The translations under genes and the position numbers were made by a program. From assembly GCA_018228645.1 (NCBI GenBank), contig CP073693.1, positions 2,738,416 to 2,802,415 on the forward strand: a stretch of 64,000 nt of DNA, in the 5' to 3' direction. Positions 35,866-44,139 of the stretch are shown piece after piece. Source of the DNA: Clostridiaceae bacterium Marseille-Q4143. GTDB taxonomy: Bacteria; Bacillota; Clostridia; Lachnospirales; Lachnospiraceae. Every line of letters starts with the position of its first letter. Position 1 is the first letter of the stretch. The notes under the pieces are model-generated. The model saw only the letters and a list, made by a program, of their open reading frames with translations. It was not told the DNA's origin and searched no databases.

Positions 35866-36387
35866 ATGAAACGTAAGATCGTAATTGTACTCATGATTCT
35901 GGTATGCTTTCTCCTTCAGAGCACGGTATTTCAGAGCTTTTCTATTGCTTCTATCAGTCCGAATCTTCTGATTATCCTCACCTCTGCCTATGGATTTATG
36001 AAGGGCAAGAAGGAGGGAATGGCAGTCGGATTTTTCTGCGGACTGTTGGAAGACATCTTTTTCGGGCGGCTTCTGGGAATGCACGCCCTCTTGTATTCCT
36101 ATATTGGCTATGCCAATGGATATTTCAATCAGATATTTTACGGAGAAGATATCAAACTGCCTCTTGCGCTGATCTCAGCCAGTGAACTGGTCTACGGACT
36201 GGGAACGTACGGTATTATGTTCCTTATGCGCAGCCGGTTTGATTTTTTCTATTATTTCAGAAGAATTATCCTTCCGGAACTTCTATACACCATCCTTGTA
36301 ACTTTATTTTTGTACAGGGTCATTTATATGATTGATCAGAAACTGGAACCAAAACGAGACCTTAAGGAGCGGATTGACATTGTTTGA
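35866..36387 (+). CDS. mreD: Rod-shape protein MreD
   Basis: 173 residues, five to six hydrophobic helices, with PNLLIILTSAYGFMKGKKEG and GLLEDIFFGRLLGMHAL matching the MreD pattern. Integral partner of MreC and PBP2. GGGAGGAAACTGAC precedes ATG 35866. Its last codons overlap the PBP2 start by eight bases. Confidence 0.92.
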   Translation: MKRKIVIVLMILVCFLLQSTVFQSFSIASISPNLLIILTSAYGFMKGKKEGMAVGFFCGLLEDIFFGRLLGMHALLYSYIGYANGYFNQIFYGEDIKLPLALISASELVYGLGTYGIMFLMRSRFDFFYYFRRIILPELLYTILVTLFLYRVIYMIDQKLEPKRDLKERIDIV

Positions 36388-39274
36388 CGACTGGAAAGAA
36401 GCGTTTTTAAGTTTTATTACTTCCCGTATATTTGTACTGATGGTTCTGTTCTGCGGATTTTTCGGCATTCTGATGAGCCGTGTTTTTGTGCTGCAGATTA
36501 TTGACGGAAAGCAGTATGCGGAAAGTTTTACCATGAAGATACGGAAAGAAGTGAGCATTGCCAGTACCAGAGGCCGGATTTTTGACAGAAACGGAGAGGT
36601 ACTTGCGGACAATGTGCTTTCTTATTCTGTGACCATTGAAGATAACGGAACCTATCAGACAACCCGTGAGAAGCAGGCTACTCTGAATCGGACGATTTTG
36701 AAAGTGATTGATATTATGGAATCTCATGGAGATTCCTCCATCAATGATTTTGGAATTATTTATCAGAACGGACATTATGCATATACCCAGGAGGGAACGT
36801 CCCTTCTTCGTTTTAAAGCAGATGTTTACGGATACAAAACAATTGCCGAGCTGGAAGATAAGCCGGAAGAGTATGTATCTACCGCAGATCAGATGATGGA
36901 ATATCTCTGCGGCAACAAAAAATATTTTATTTCACCGGATGCTTATTCAGAAGATCAGATTAAACAGTATCATGTCCCGACAGATCTGACGCCGGAGCAG
37001 ATTCTGAAACTGGTCACGGTCCGGTACCAGATGAGCACCAACAGTTACAAACGTTATGTGGCCACCACGATTGCTTCTGATGTCAGTGATGAGACGGTTG
37101 CTGAGATACTGGAAAATCAGAGTGAACTGCAGGGCGTGGATATTGCTCAGAACAGTCTGCGTGTCTATCCGGATGCCGAATATTTTGCCAATATTATCGG
37201 TTATATCGGCAAACCGGATCAGGATGAGCTGGAGGCTCTGCAGGAAGAGAATGAAGACTATGAGGCCAACGATATCGTGGGAAAAGCAGGTATCGAACAG
37301 TATATGGAGACAAGTCTTCAAGGGAAAAAGGGTCAGCGTACAATCTACGTGGACAGTGTCGGAAACGTATTGGAAACGGAGAGTGAGACGGCGCCGGAAT
37401 CCGGAGAGGACCTGTATCTGACCATTGACAAAAATCTTCAAAAGGCAGCTTATAATGTTCTGGAACAACGGGTGGCTGGTATTCTTGTGTCCAAGATTCG
37501 GAATATGAAAACATATGATAAATCCGCAGGACATTCTGCTGCGGATATTCTGATTCCGATATATGATGTTTATTATGCGCTGATTGACAATCATATTATA
37601 GACACTACACATTTTTCGGCGGACGATGCAACCGATCTTGAAAAATCCATTCAGACCCGTCTCGAAAGCAGACGTGCTTCTACCATAGACCGGATCCGGG
37701 CAGAGCTTACGTCGGATCAGCCGGCAGCTTACACTGACCTTTCCATTGATATGAAAAATTATATGAGCTATATCGTATCGGATATTCTGATGGGAAGCCA
37801 TCAGGTGCTGATGAAGAGTGCGGTCAATACGGAAGATCCTACCTATATTGCATGGGCACAGGATGAAACCATCAGTTTGAAGGAGTATCTGGAATATGCC
37901 ATTTCCATGAACTGGGTGGATGTTTCAGGACTGGATGTAAAAGCATCTTATTTAAGCTCCGAGGAAATTTATCAGGTAGTTGTTGATTATATTTCGACAG
38001 AGCTGGAAAATGATGTCGATTTTCAAACTATGCTGTATAAATATATGCTTCTCGACGATATTGTGACGGGAAAAGAGATTTGTTTACTCTTGTATGAACA
38101 GGGAGTTCTGGAGTATGATGAGGAGACGGTTGGAAGACTTCAGAATGGTTCTTACTCTGCCTATAATTTCATGCTCGATAAAATCGGAAAACTGGAAATT
38201 ACACCCGCTCAGCTTGCGCTGGAACCGTGCAGTGCCGGATGCGTGATTACAGATCCGAATACTGGTGAAGTGCTGGCCTGTGTGTCTTATCCGGGATATG
38301 ACAATAACCGGCTGACCAACACCATGGATTCTGCTTATTTTGCATCTCTGAATCTGGATCATTCCAGTCCGCTGTACAGCAAGGCAACACAGCAGCAGAC
38401 GGCTCCCGGATCTACATTTAAACCGGTAACCGCGGTAGCTGGACTGGAAGAGGGGGTTATCTCGCCATCTGAGATTATTCATGCGACAGGTGTCTTCACA
38501 GATGCCTATGGTTCTCCGACCTGCTGGATTTATAACCAGTATCATGGAAGTCATGGAAATATTAATATGGTAGATGCAATCCGTGTTTCCTGTAACTATT
38601 ATTTTTATGAAGTAGGATTCCGGTTGGGCGGCGGAAGATCAACCGGTTACTCTTCCGAAAAAGCACTGTCTCTTCTTGCCAAATATGCAACAGAGTTTGG
38701 ATTGAATGCAAAATCTGGAATCGAACTTTCAGAGAGTGACCCGCAGCTGTCCTCACAGGACGGAATTCGTTCTGCGATCGGACAGGGTAACGCGTTATTT
38801 ACCGTTTCTCAGCTTGCAAGATATGTTGGTACTATTGCAAACAGAGGAACTGTTTACAACCTGACGTTGTTGGATAAATTGACAGATTCTGAAGGAAACA
38901 CTATTGAAGATTATCCTTCGTCAGTATATAATAAAATGGAAATTGCAGATGTTGACTGGAATACTATCCAGGAAGGTTTGCATCAGGTAGCCCTGAATAC
39001 CAAGGCTTTCGACGGACTGGATTTGACCATTGCAGGAAAGACCGGTACGGCACAGCAGTCAAAGAGTCATCCCAACCATGCACTTTTCATGGGTTATGCG
39101 CCATATGAAAATCCGCAGATTGCTCTTGCTATTCGAATTGCCAACGGTTATACTTCCGCAAATGCAGCAGCTATGGCATCTGATATCTTCAAGTATTATT
39201 TTAATCTGGAAGGTAAAGAGGATCTGTTTAATGGAGGTGCTTCGCAGGCAACATCAGAAGTAATTAATGACTAG
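36380..39274 (+). CDS. mrdA: Penicillin-binding protein 2 (elongasome transpeptidase) with large insertion
   Basis: About 964 residues, versus ~630-700 for usual PBP2. An N-terminal membrane anchor (FVLMVLFCGFFGILMSRVFVLQ) is followed by the dimerisation domain with STRGRIFDRNGEVLADN. The transpeptidase motifs are STFK (Ser678), SCN and KTGTAQQ. Between the LEQRVAGILVSKI stretch and EPCSAGCVITDPNTGEVLA lies an extra ~245 residues, mostly helical. TTG 36380 is taken as start: AAGGAG at 36364-36369 is ten bases upstream, against four for TTG 36374. Upstream frame overlaps mreD. Confidence 0.92.
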   Translation: MFDDWKEAFLSFITSRIFVLMVLFCGFFGILMSRVFVLQIIDGKQYAESFTMKIRKEVSIASTRGRIFDRNGEVLADNVLSYSVTIEDNGTYQTTREKQATLNRTILKVIDIMESHGDSSINDFGIIYQNGHYAYTQEGTSLLRFKADVYGYKTIAELEDKPEEYVSTADQMMEYLCGNKKYFISPDAYSEDQIKQYHVPTDLTPEQILKLVTVRYQMSTNSYKRYVATTIASDVSDETVAEILENQSELQGVDIAQNSLRVYPDAEYFANIIGYIGKPDQDELEALQEENEDYEANDIVGKAGIEQYMETSLQGKKGQRTIYVDSVGNVLETESETAPESGEDLYLTIDKNLQKAAYNVLEQRVAGILVSKIRNMKTYDKSAGHSAADILIPIYDVYYALIDNHIIDTTHFSADDATDLEKSIQTRLESRRASTIDRIRAELTSDQPAAYTDLSIDMKNYMSYIVSDILMGSHQVLMKSAVNTEDPTYIAWAQDETISLKEYLEYAISMNWVDVSGLDVKASYLSSEEIYQVVVDYISTELENDVDFQTMLYKYMLLDDIVTGKEICLLLYEQGVLEYDEETVGRLQNGSYSAYNFMLDKIGKLEITPAQLALEPCSAGCVITDPNTGEVLACVSYPGYDNNRLTNTMDSAYFASLNLDHSSPLYSKATQQQTAPGSTFKPVTAVAGLEEGVISPSEIIHATGVFTDAYGSPTCWIYNQYHGSHGNINMVDAIRVSCNYYFYEVGFRLGGGRSTGYSSEKALSLLAKYATEFGLNAKSGIELSESDPQLSSQDGIRSAIGQGNALFTVSQLARYVGTIANRGTVYNLTLLDKLTDSEGNTIEDYPSSVYNKMEIADVDWNTIQEGLHQVALNTKAFDGLDLTIAGKTGTAQQSKSHPNHALFMGYAPYENPQIALAIRIANGYTSANAAAMASDIFKYYFNLEGKEDLFNGGASQATSEVIND

Positions 39275-39284
39275 GGAGAAAGTA

Positions 39285-39953
39285 ATGAATCAGCAGACAG
39301 TTGTGATCAAAAGCAATAAATATGGTATTACGCTGTTTCTGGATAAGGATACGGAGTTTTCTGAACTGTTGAAAGATATTGGAGAGAAATTCAAAGCATC
39401 TTCCAAATTTTTCAAAGATGCCCAGATGGCGATTGCCTTTGAGGGACGTATTTTAAGCCAGGAAGAACAGATGGATGTAATCCGTGTAATTCAGGAGTCT
39501 TCAGGCCTGGAGATTCTCTGTATACTGGAGCAGGATGCATTAAAAGAAGCATATATGAAACGTGTTCTGGAGGAACGGCAGCAACAGCAGGCTTCCAGTG
39601 ATGGCAGATTTTATAAAGGGACGCTTCGATCCGGACAGGTTCTGGAATCAGAGACAAGCATCATTATTCTTGGTGATGTGAATCCGGGAGCTACCGTTGT
39701 TTCCAAGGGGAATGTTGTAGTTCTGGGAGCACTGAAGGGAACGATTCATGCCGGGGCTACCGGTAATGAAGCTTCTTTTGTAGCAGCATTGAATATGAAT
39801 CCTATGCAGATTCGGATTGCAGACTGTATTGCACGTTCTGCAGACGGACCGTCTATGAAAAATGTGACAGGTCCCATGATCGCCTACACGGAAAATGGCA
39901 ATATCTATATGGAGCCGCTTACCAAGGAGGTTATTAACGACATCCGGATCTGA
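39285..39953 (+). CDS. minC: Septum-site inhibitor MinC
   Basis: 222 residues: N-terminal FtsZ-inhibiting domain and a C-terminal beta-helix (GTLRSGQVLESETSIIILGDVNPGATVVSKGN and IHAGA). The C-terminal helix mediates dimerisation and MinD binding. ATG 39285 follows GGGAGAAAG; the ORF opening at 39267 overlaps the PBP2 stop. Together with minD and minE it places the division site selection system inside the cell-shape operon. Confidence 0.93.
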   Translation: MNQQTVVIKSNKYGITLFLDKDTEFSELLKDIGEKFKASSKFFKDAQMAIAFEGRILSQEEQMDVIRVIQESSGLEILCILEQDALKEAYMKRVLEERQQQQASSDGRFYKGTLRSGQVLESETSIIILGDVNPGATVVSKGNVVVLGALKGTIHAGATGNEASFVAALNMNPMQIRIADCIARSADGPSMKNVTGPMIAYTENGNIYMEPLTKEVINDIRI

Positions 39954-39995
39954 TACCAGGCCGGGTTATAGATATAAAATATTGGAGGATGCAAA

Positions 39996-40781
39996 ATGAG
40001 TGAAGTAATTGTTATTACATCGGGAAAAGGCGGCGTTGGAAAAACAACAACGACAGCCAATGTAGGTACCGGACTGGCAAAATTGAATCAGAAAGTAGTC
40101 ATGATTGATACGGATATCGGACTTCGTAACCTTGATGTTGTCATGGGACTGGAGAATCGGATCGTCTACAATCTGGTTGATGTAGTAGAAGGAAACTGCA
40201 GAATCAAACAGGCGCTGATCAAAGACAAGCGTTATCCGAATCTTTACCTTCTTCCTTCCGCACAGACCCGCGATAAAACCGCAGTCAGCCCGGAGCAGAT
40301 GGTAAAGCTGATTGATGAACTGAGAGAAGAATTTGATTACATACTTCTGGACTGCCCAGCCGGTATTGAGCAGGGATTCAAGAACGCTATTGCAGCAGCA
40401 GACCGCGCACTGATTGTTACTACACCGGAAGTATCTGCGATTCGTGATGCAGATCGAATCATCGGCCTTCTGGAAGCAAATGAAATCCGTAAGATTGATC
40501 TGATCGTCAACAGAATCCGTATGGATATGGTAGAAAGCGGAAACATGATGTCCATGGATGACGTTGTGGAGATTCTTGCTATTGACATGATCGGTGCAGT
40601 TCCGGATGATGAGAATATCGTCATTGCAACCAATCAGGGTGAGCCATGTGTTGGTGATTCCTCTCTGGCAGGACAGGCTTACATGAACATCTGTAAGCGT
40701 ATTATGGGTGAAGAAGTACCATTTCTGGATCTGAAAGTCCGGACAGGTATTTTTGAGAAACTGAAGAAATTATTCAAATAG
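39996..40781 (+). CDS. minD: Septum-site ATPase MinD
   Basis: 261-residue deviant Walker ATPase: SGKGGVGKTTTTAN at residue ~9, switch DTDIGLRNLDVVMGLE, and LLDCPAGIEQGF. The C-terminal amphipathic helix (FEKLKKLFK) is the membrane-targeting sequence. MinD binds membrane with ATP and carries MinC; MinE releases it. GGAGG precedes ATG 39996. Confidence 0.97.
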   Translation: MSEVIVITSGKGGVGKTTTTANVGTGLAKLNQKVVMIDTDIGLRNLDVVMGLENRIVYNLVDVVEGNCRIKQALIKDKRYPNLYLLPSAQTRDKTAVSPEQMVKLIDELREEFDYILLDCPAGIEQGFKNAIAAADRALIVTTPEVSAIRDADRIIGLLEANEIRKIDLIVNRIRMDMVESGNMMSMDDVVEILAIDMIGAVPDDENIVIATNQGEPCVGDSSLAGQAYMNICKRIMGEEVPFLDLKVRTGIFEKLKKLFK

Positions 40782-40793
40782 GGGGGGATAATC

Positions 40794-41066
40794 ATGGGAT
40801 TCATGGATTTCTTTCGAAAGAAAAATTCGGGGGAAGTAGCAAAAGACCGTTTAAAACTTCTGCTTATTTCCGACCGCGCAAACTGTTCTCCGGAAATCAT
40901 GGAAGCAATCAAAAATGATATTATCAAGGTGATCACCAAATACATGGATATTGACAGTGAGGGTCTGGATATCCAGATCACCCAGACCGAGTCGGAAGGC
41001 GGAAACGGATCCGTTCCTGTTCTCTGTGCAAACATTCCGGTTCGGGATATGAAAAAAAGAAGTTAG
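40794..41066 (+). CDS. minE: Topological specificity factor MinE
   Basis: 90 residues. N-terminal amphipathic membrane-binding stretch (MGFMDFFRKK), then the MinD-contact segment KDRLKLLLISDRANCSPEIM and the dimerisation beta-strands (DIQITQTE; VPVLCANIPV). Its presence indicates pole-to-pole Min oscillation rather than the DivIVA-anchored type. A run of seven G before the start (40782-40788) acts as ribosome site. Confidence 0.95.
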   Translation: MGFMDFFRKKNSGEVAKDRLKLLLISDRANCSPEIMEAIKNDIIKVITKYMDIDSEGLDIQITQTESEGGNGSVPVLCANIPVRDMKKRS

Positions 41067-41080
41067 AAATCAGGTGAAAT

Positions 41081-42184
41081 ATGTTCAGACAATATAAACT
41101 GAGGGATTTCAGACTGCGGTTGGTAATGCTTGTATATGCGATTTCCATTCTCAGTGTATTTGTTGTCGGCAGTGCAGCGGAGGAGTATCAGAACCAGCAG
41201 ATTATGGGGATTGTCATTGGTTCGGCTGCTATGCTTGTACTGACCTTTATGGATTATCGTATCTTACTGAATTTTGCCTGGGTTATTTATACCGGTAATC
41301 TGGTGCTGCTCCTGCTTGTCGATCTGATCGGACAGGAATCAAACGGTGCGAAACGATGGTTGAAACTTGGATTTTTAAGATTCCAGCCATCCGAGCTTAC
41401 CAAGCTGGCTCTGATTGTATTTTTTGCTTATTTCTTTACGAAATACAGGGAAAAGCTGAACAGTTTTCGGGTCATTCTGGCATCACTTATATTGCTTGGA
41501 ATTCCGCTTGCACTGGTATTATCACAGCCGCATCTGTCGGCAACTATCACGATTATGTTCATTTTCTGTGTGTTGATTTTTGCCGCAGGTCTGAGCTATA
41601 AAATTATCGGAAGTATTTTCGCAGTTATGATTCCTTCTGCAATCATATTTATCAATCTGATCATGCAGGAGGGACAGGAAATCTTAAATCCTTATCAGCT
41701 GAAACGAATCATGGCATGGCTGGATCCGGCAAAATACGCGGATAACGCCTATCAACAGCAGAATTCTATTATTGCCATCGGGTCAGGACAACTCTATGGA
41801 AAAGGATTATATAACACAGATATTTCTTCTGTAAAAAACGGCAATTTCATTGTGGAACCGCAGACAGACTTTATTTTTGCGGTAACCGGAGAGGAACTTG
41901 GGTTTATTGGCTGTGCGGCGGTCATTATTCTTCTGGCTCTGATTGTACTGGAGTGCCTGTGGATTGGAAGCAAAGCAAGAGACTATGAAGGCATGTTGAT
42001 ATGCTGCGGTTTTGGGGGATTAATCGCATTTCAGACTTTTGCAAATGTCTGTGTGGCTACGGGGCTGATGCCAAATACGGGTGTTCCGCTTCCGTTTGTC
42101 AGTTATGGACTGACATCCTTGGTTATGCTTTATATGGGGATAGGAATTGTATTAAATATCGGGCTTCAGCCCAAAAAATATTAA
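41081..42184 (+). CDS. rodA: SEDS-family rod-shape glycosyltransferase RodA
   Basis: 367 residues with about ten membrane helices. SEDS marks: NGAKRWLKLGFLRFQPSELTKLALIVFFA-type segment near residue 90, the catalytic-loop region (PQTDFIFAVTGEELGFIG), and the end PFVSYGLTSLVMLYMGIGI. Polymerises lipid II with PBP2, encoded in the same operon, so RodA rather than FtsW is favoured. ATG 41081 follows CAGGTGAAAT. Confidence 0.92.
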   Translation: MFRQYKLRDFRLRLVMLVYAISILSVFVVGSAAEEYQNQQIMGIVIGSAAMLVLTFMDYRILLNFAWVIYTGNLVLLLLVDLIGQESNGAKRWLKLGFLRFQPSELTKLALIVFFAYFFTKYREKLNSFRVILASLILLGIPLALVLSQPHLSATITIMFIFCVLIFAAGLSYKIIGSIFAVMIPSAIIFINLIMQEGQEILNPYQLKRIMAWLDPAKYADNAYQQQNSIIAIGSGQLYGKGLYNTDISSVKNGNFIVEPQTDFIFAVTGEELGFIGCAAVIILLALIVLECLWIGSKARDYEGMLICCGFGGLIAFQTFANVCVATGLMPNTGVPLPFVSYGLTSLVMLYMGIGIVLNIGLQPKKY

Positions 42185-42202
42185 CAGGGGGTATCTGATA
42201 CC

Positions 42203-42598
42203 ATGAACATTGGATTAATTGCACATGATGCAAAGAAAGTTCTGATGCAGAATTTCTGTATCGCATACAGAGGAATTCTCTGTAAAAATGAATTATATGC
42301 AACCGGGACAACCGGTCGCCTGATTGAGGAAGTTGCCAACCTGTCAGTTCATAAATTTCTGGCAGGCCATCTTGGCGGCGAACAGCAGCTGGGTGCCCAA
42401 ATCGAGCATAACCAGATTGACCTGGTCATTTTCCTTCGTGATCCGATTCAGCCGAAGAAGCATGAGCCGGACGTAAACAATGTCGTATATCTCTGTGATG
42501 TACACAATATTCCCATTGCCACAAATCTGGCAACGGCAGAACTTTTGATTAAATCACTGGACAGAGGAGATCTGGAGTGGCGTGAAATGTATAAATAG
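42203..42598 (+). CDS. mgsA: Methylglyoxal synthase
   Basis: 131 residues. Converts dihydroxyacetone phosphate to methylglyoxal and phosphate. Visible features are the start IGLIAHDAKKVLM, the phosphate-binding ATGTTGRLIEE, LAGHLGGEQQLGAQIE (catalytic-site region), and FLRDPIQPKKHEPDV with the catalytic Asp. It sits between rodA and a D,D-carboxypeptidase in the morphogenesis operon, an arrangement with no obvious metabolic reason beyond clostridial synteny. Confidence 0.95.
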   Translation: MNIGLIAHDAKKVLMQNFCIAYRGILCKNELYATGTTGRLIEEVANLSVHKFLAGHLGGEQQLGAQIEHNQIDLVIFLRDPIQPKKHEPDVNNVVYLCDVHNIPIATNLATAELLIKSLDRGDLEWREMYK

Positions 42599-43571
42599 AA
42601 GATGCAGCACAGCGGCAGCGATGCTGGCATGCATTCTCTGTACATCTCTGGTGACCGGCTGTGGAAAGACGGAAGTACTTTCTGACTCTTTCACAGCCGA
42701 TTCGCTTGAATACGGAATTACGGCAGGCGATACGGATACGGATATTTCTTATTTTGCGAAAGATCTGTGTGTGACAGATGGAGATGTGGAAGCAGTGTCT
42801 GCAGATACGTCAGAGTCCTATGCGGCTCTTTTCTTTAATGTGGATACCAGAGAGGTACTCTACGCGAAAAATATCTATGACCGGTTATACCCGGCCAGTA
42901 CAACAAAACTTATGACAGCTCTCCTTGCTTTGGAACACGGAAATCTTGATTCGCCGGTGACTGTCAGTCAGGAAGCCATCACATTCCATGAGAATGGTGT
43001 ATCAACAGCGAGACTGAAAGCTGGAGATTCTCTGACAGTTCGGCAGCTTTTGTATGCCCTTCTTTTGCCATCTGCAAATGATGCGGCCAATGTAATTGCG
43101 GAAGCAGTCGGTGGAAGCGTGGATCAGTTTGCTGCCATGATGAATGAAAAAGCACAGGCGCTTGGCGCAACCGGAAGCCATTTTGTGAATGCCAATGGTC
43201 TCCAGGATGAAAACCATTATACGACAGCCTATGATCTCTATCTAATCTTTCAGGCGGCTATGAAGTATGATGATTTTATGGAAATCTTACAGACACCGGA
43301 GTATGAGGCTTCTTATCAGGCAGCTGATGGAACTGCCGTATCTGCTGTCTGGAAAAGTACCAATCAGTTTACCGCCGGAAATACAGCGGTACCGGAAGGA
43401 GTATCTGCAGTAGGTGGAAAAACTGGTACTACAACAGCAGCCCGATCCTGTCTCGTACAGCTTTTTACAGATGCTCAGGGACAGCGTTATGTGGCAATTA
43501 TCCTTGGATGTAAAGAACGTGCAATTCTCTATGAAGAAATGCTTAGTTTTTTATCTAATTTGAACAATTAA
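42582..43571 (+). CDS. D-alanyl-D-alanine carboxypeptidase, lipoprotein-like signal
   Basis: 329 residues, peptidase S11. The N-terminus (MLACILCTSLVTGC) has a lipobox-like LVTGC, so it may be a lipoprotein. Catalytic motifs: STTKLM (nucleophile Ser), SANDAAN, and GKTGTTTAA. It trims pentapeptides in the wall. GTG 42582 has GGAG upstream and overlaps mgsA by 17 bases. The C-terminal beta domain of DacA/DacF proteins is missing. Last gene of the operon before a separate promoter. Confidence 0.9.
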   Translation: MKCINRRCSTAAAMLACILCTSLVTGCGKTEVLSDSFTADSLEYGITAGDTDTDISYFAKDLCVTDGDVEAVSADTSESYAALFFNVDTREVLYAKNIYDRLYPASTTKLMTALLALEHGNLDSPVTVSQEAITFHENGVSTARLKAGDSLTVRQLLYALLLPSANDAANVIAEAVGGSVDQFAAMMNEKAQALGATGSHFVNANGLQDENHYTTAYDLYLIFQAAMKYDDFMEILQTPEYEASYQAADGTAVSAVWKSTNQFTAGNTAVPEGVSAVGGKTGTTTAARSCLVQLFTDAQGQRYVAIILGCKERAILYEEMLSFLSNLNN

Positions 43572-43574
43572 TCC

Positions 43575-43603
43575 TTGTATTTCGCCCTCTTGAATGGTAT
43601 AAT
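43575..43603 (+). promoter_or_regulatory. Predicted promoter for the small P-loop gene
   Basis: TTGTAT at 43575-43580 and TATAAT at 43598-43603, spacer 17, with TGG just before the -10 (extended -10). Confidence 0.7.
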
Positions 43604-43640
43604 CTTACTAACAAGACAGTAACCTAAGGAGGGCACCGAT

Positions 43641-44051
43641 ATGGTACAATTAATTGTAGGAGTAAAGGGCGCAGGAAAGACCAAGAAAATGCTGGATCAT
43701 GTACATGATTCCATTAAAAACGTGGATGGCAACATCGTATATCTTGACAAATCCTCTCAGAACATGCATGAACTGGACAACAAAGTCCGTCTTATCAATG
43801 TATCGGAATATCCGATTCAGAATACAGATCAGTTCCTCGGATTTGTATGCGGAATCTGCTCTCAGGATTATGATCTTCAGGAAATATATCTCGACGGTTT
43901 CCTGAAAATTTCCGGACTGGAAGGAAAAGATATTTCTGATGCACTGAAACAGCTCAATAAGATCAGCGAGCAGTTTAAAGTTAATATGATTTTAAGTGTA
44001 TCGATGAACGAAGAAGATTTACCAGAATTTGCCAGATCTCAGGTGATTTAG
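43641..44051 (+). CDS. Small P-loop protein of unknown function
   Basis: 136 residues. N-terminal Walker A GVKGAGKTKKM at residues ~7-17, then an alpha/beta pattern with VYLDKSS and IYLDGFLKI (possible Walker B). There is no nucleotide-base-recognition motif and no membrane segment. Monocistronic: own promoter, GGAGGGC ribosome site and a terminator. It lies between the morphogenesis operon and the sepF block. Could be an ATP/GTP-dependent regulator; function not recognised. Confidence 0.78.
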   Translation: MVQLIVGVKGAGKTKKMLDHVHDSIKNVDGNIVYLDKSSQNMHELDNKVRLINVSEYPIQNTDQFLGFVCGICSQDYDLQEIYLDGFLKISGLEGKDISDALKQLNKISEQFKVNMILSVSMNEEDLPEFARSQVI

Positions 44052-44073
44052 GTCTGAAATAGATGGAACTACC

Positions 44074-44110
44074 AAAAGCGGGTGCCCCGAAAGAGGACAT
44101 CCGCTTTTTA
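44074..44110 (+). terminator. Rho-independent terminator after P-loop gene
   Basis: AAAAGCGGGTG at 44074-44084 pairs (with G-U) with CATCCGCTTTT at 44098-44108, ending in five T. Confidence 0.85.
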
Positions 44111-44139
44111 TCATATAAGAAACAGGAGGAAGTTTATTC

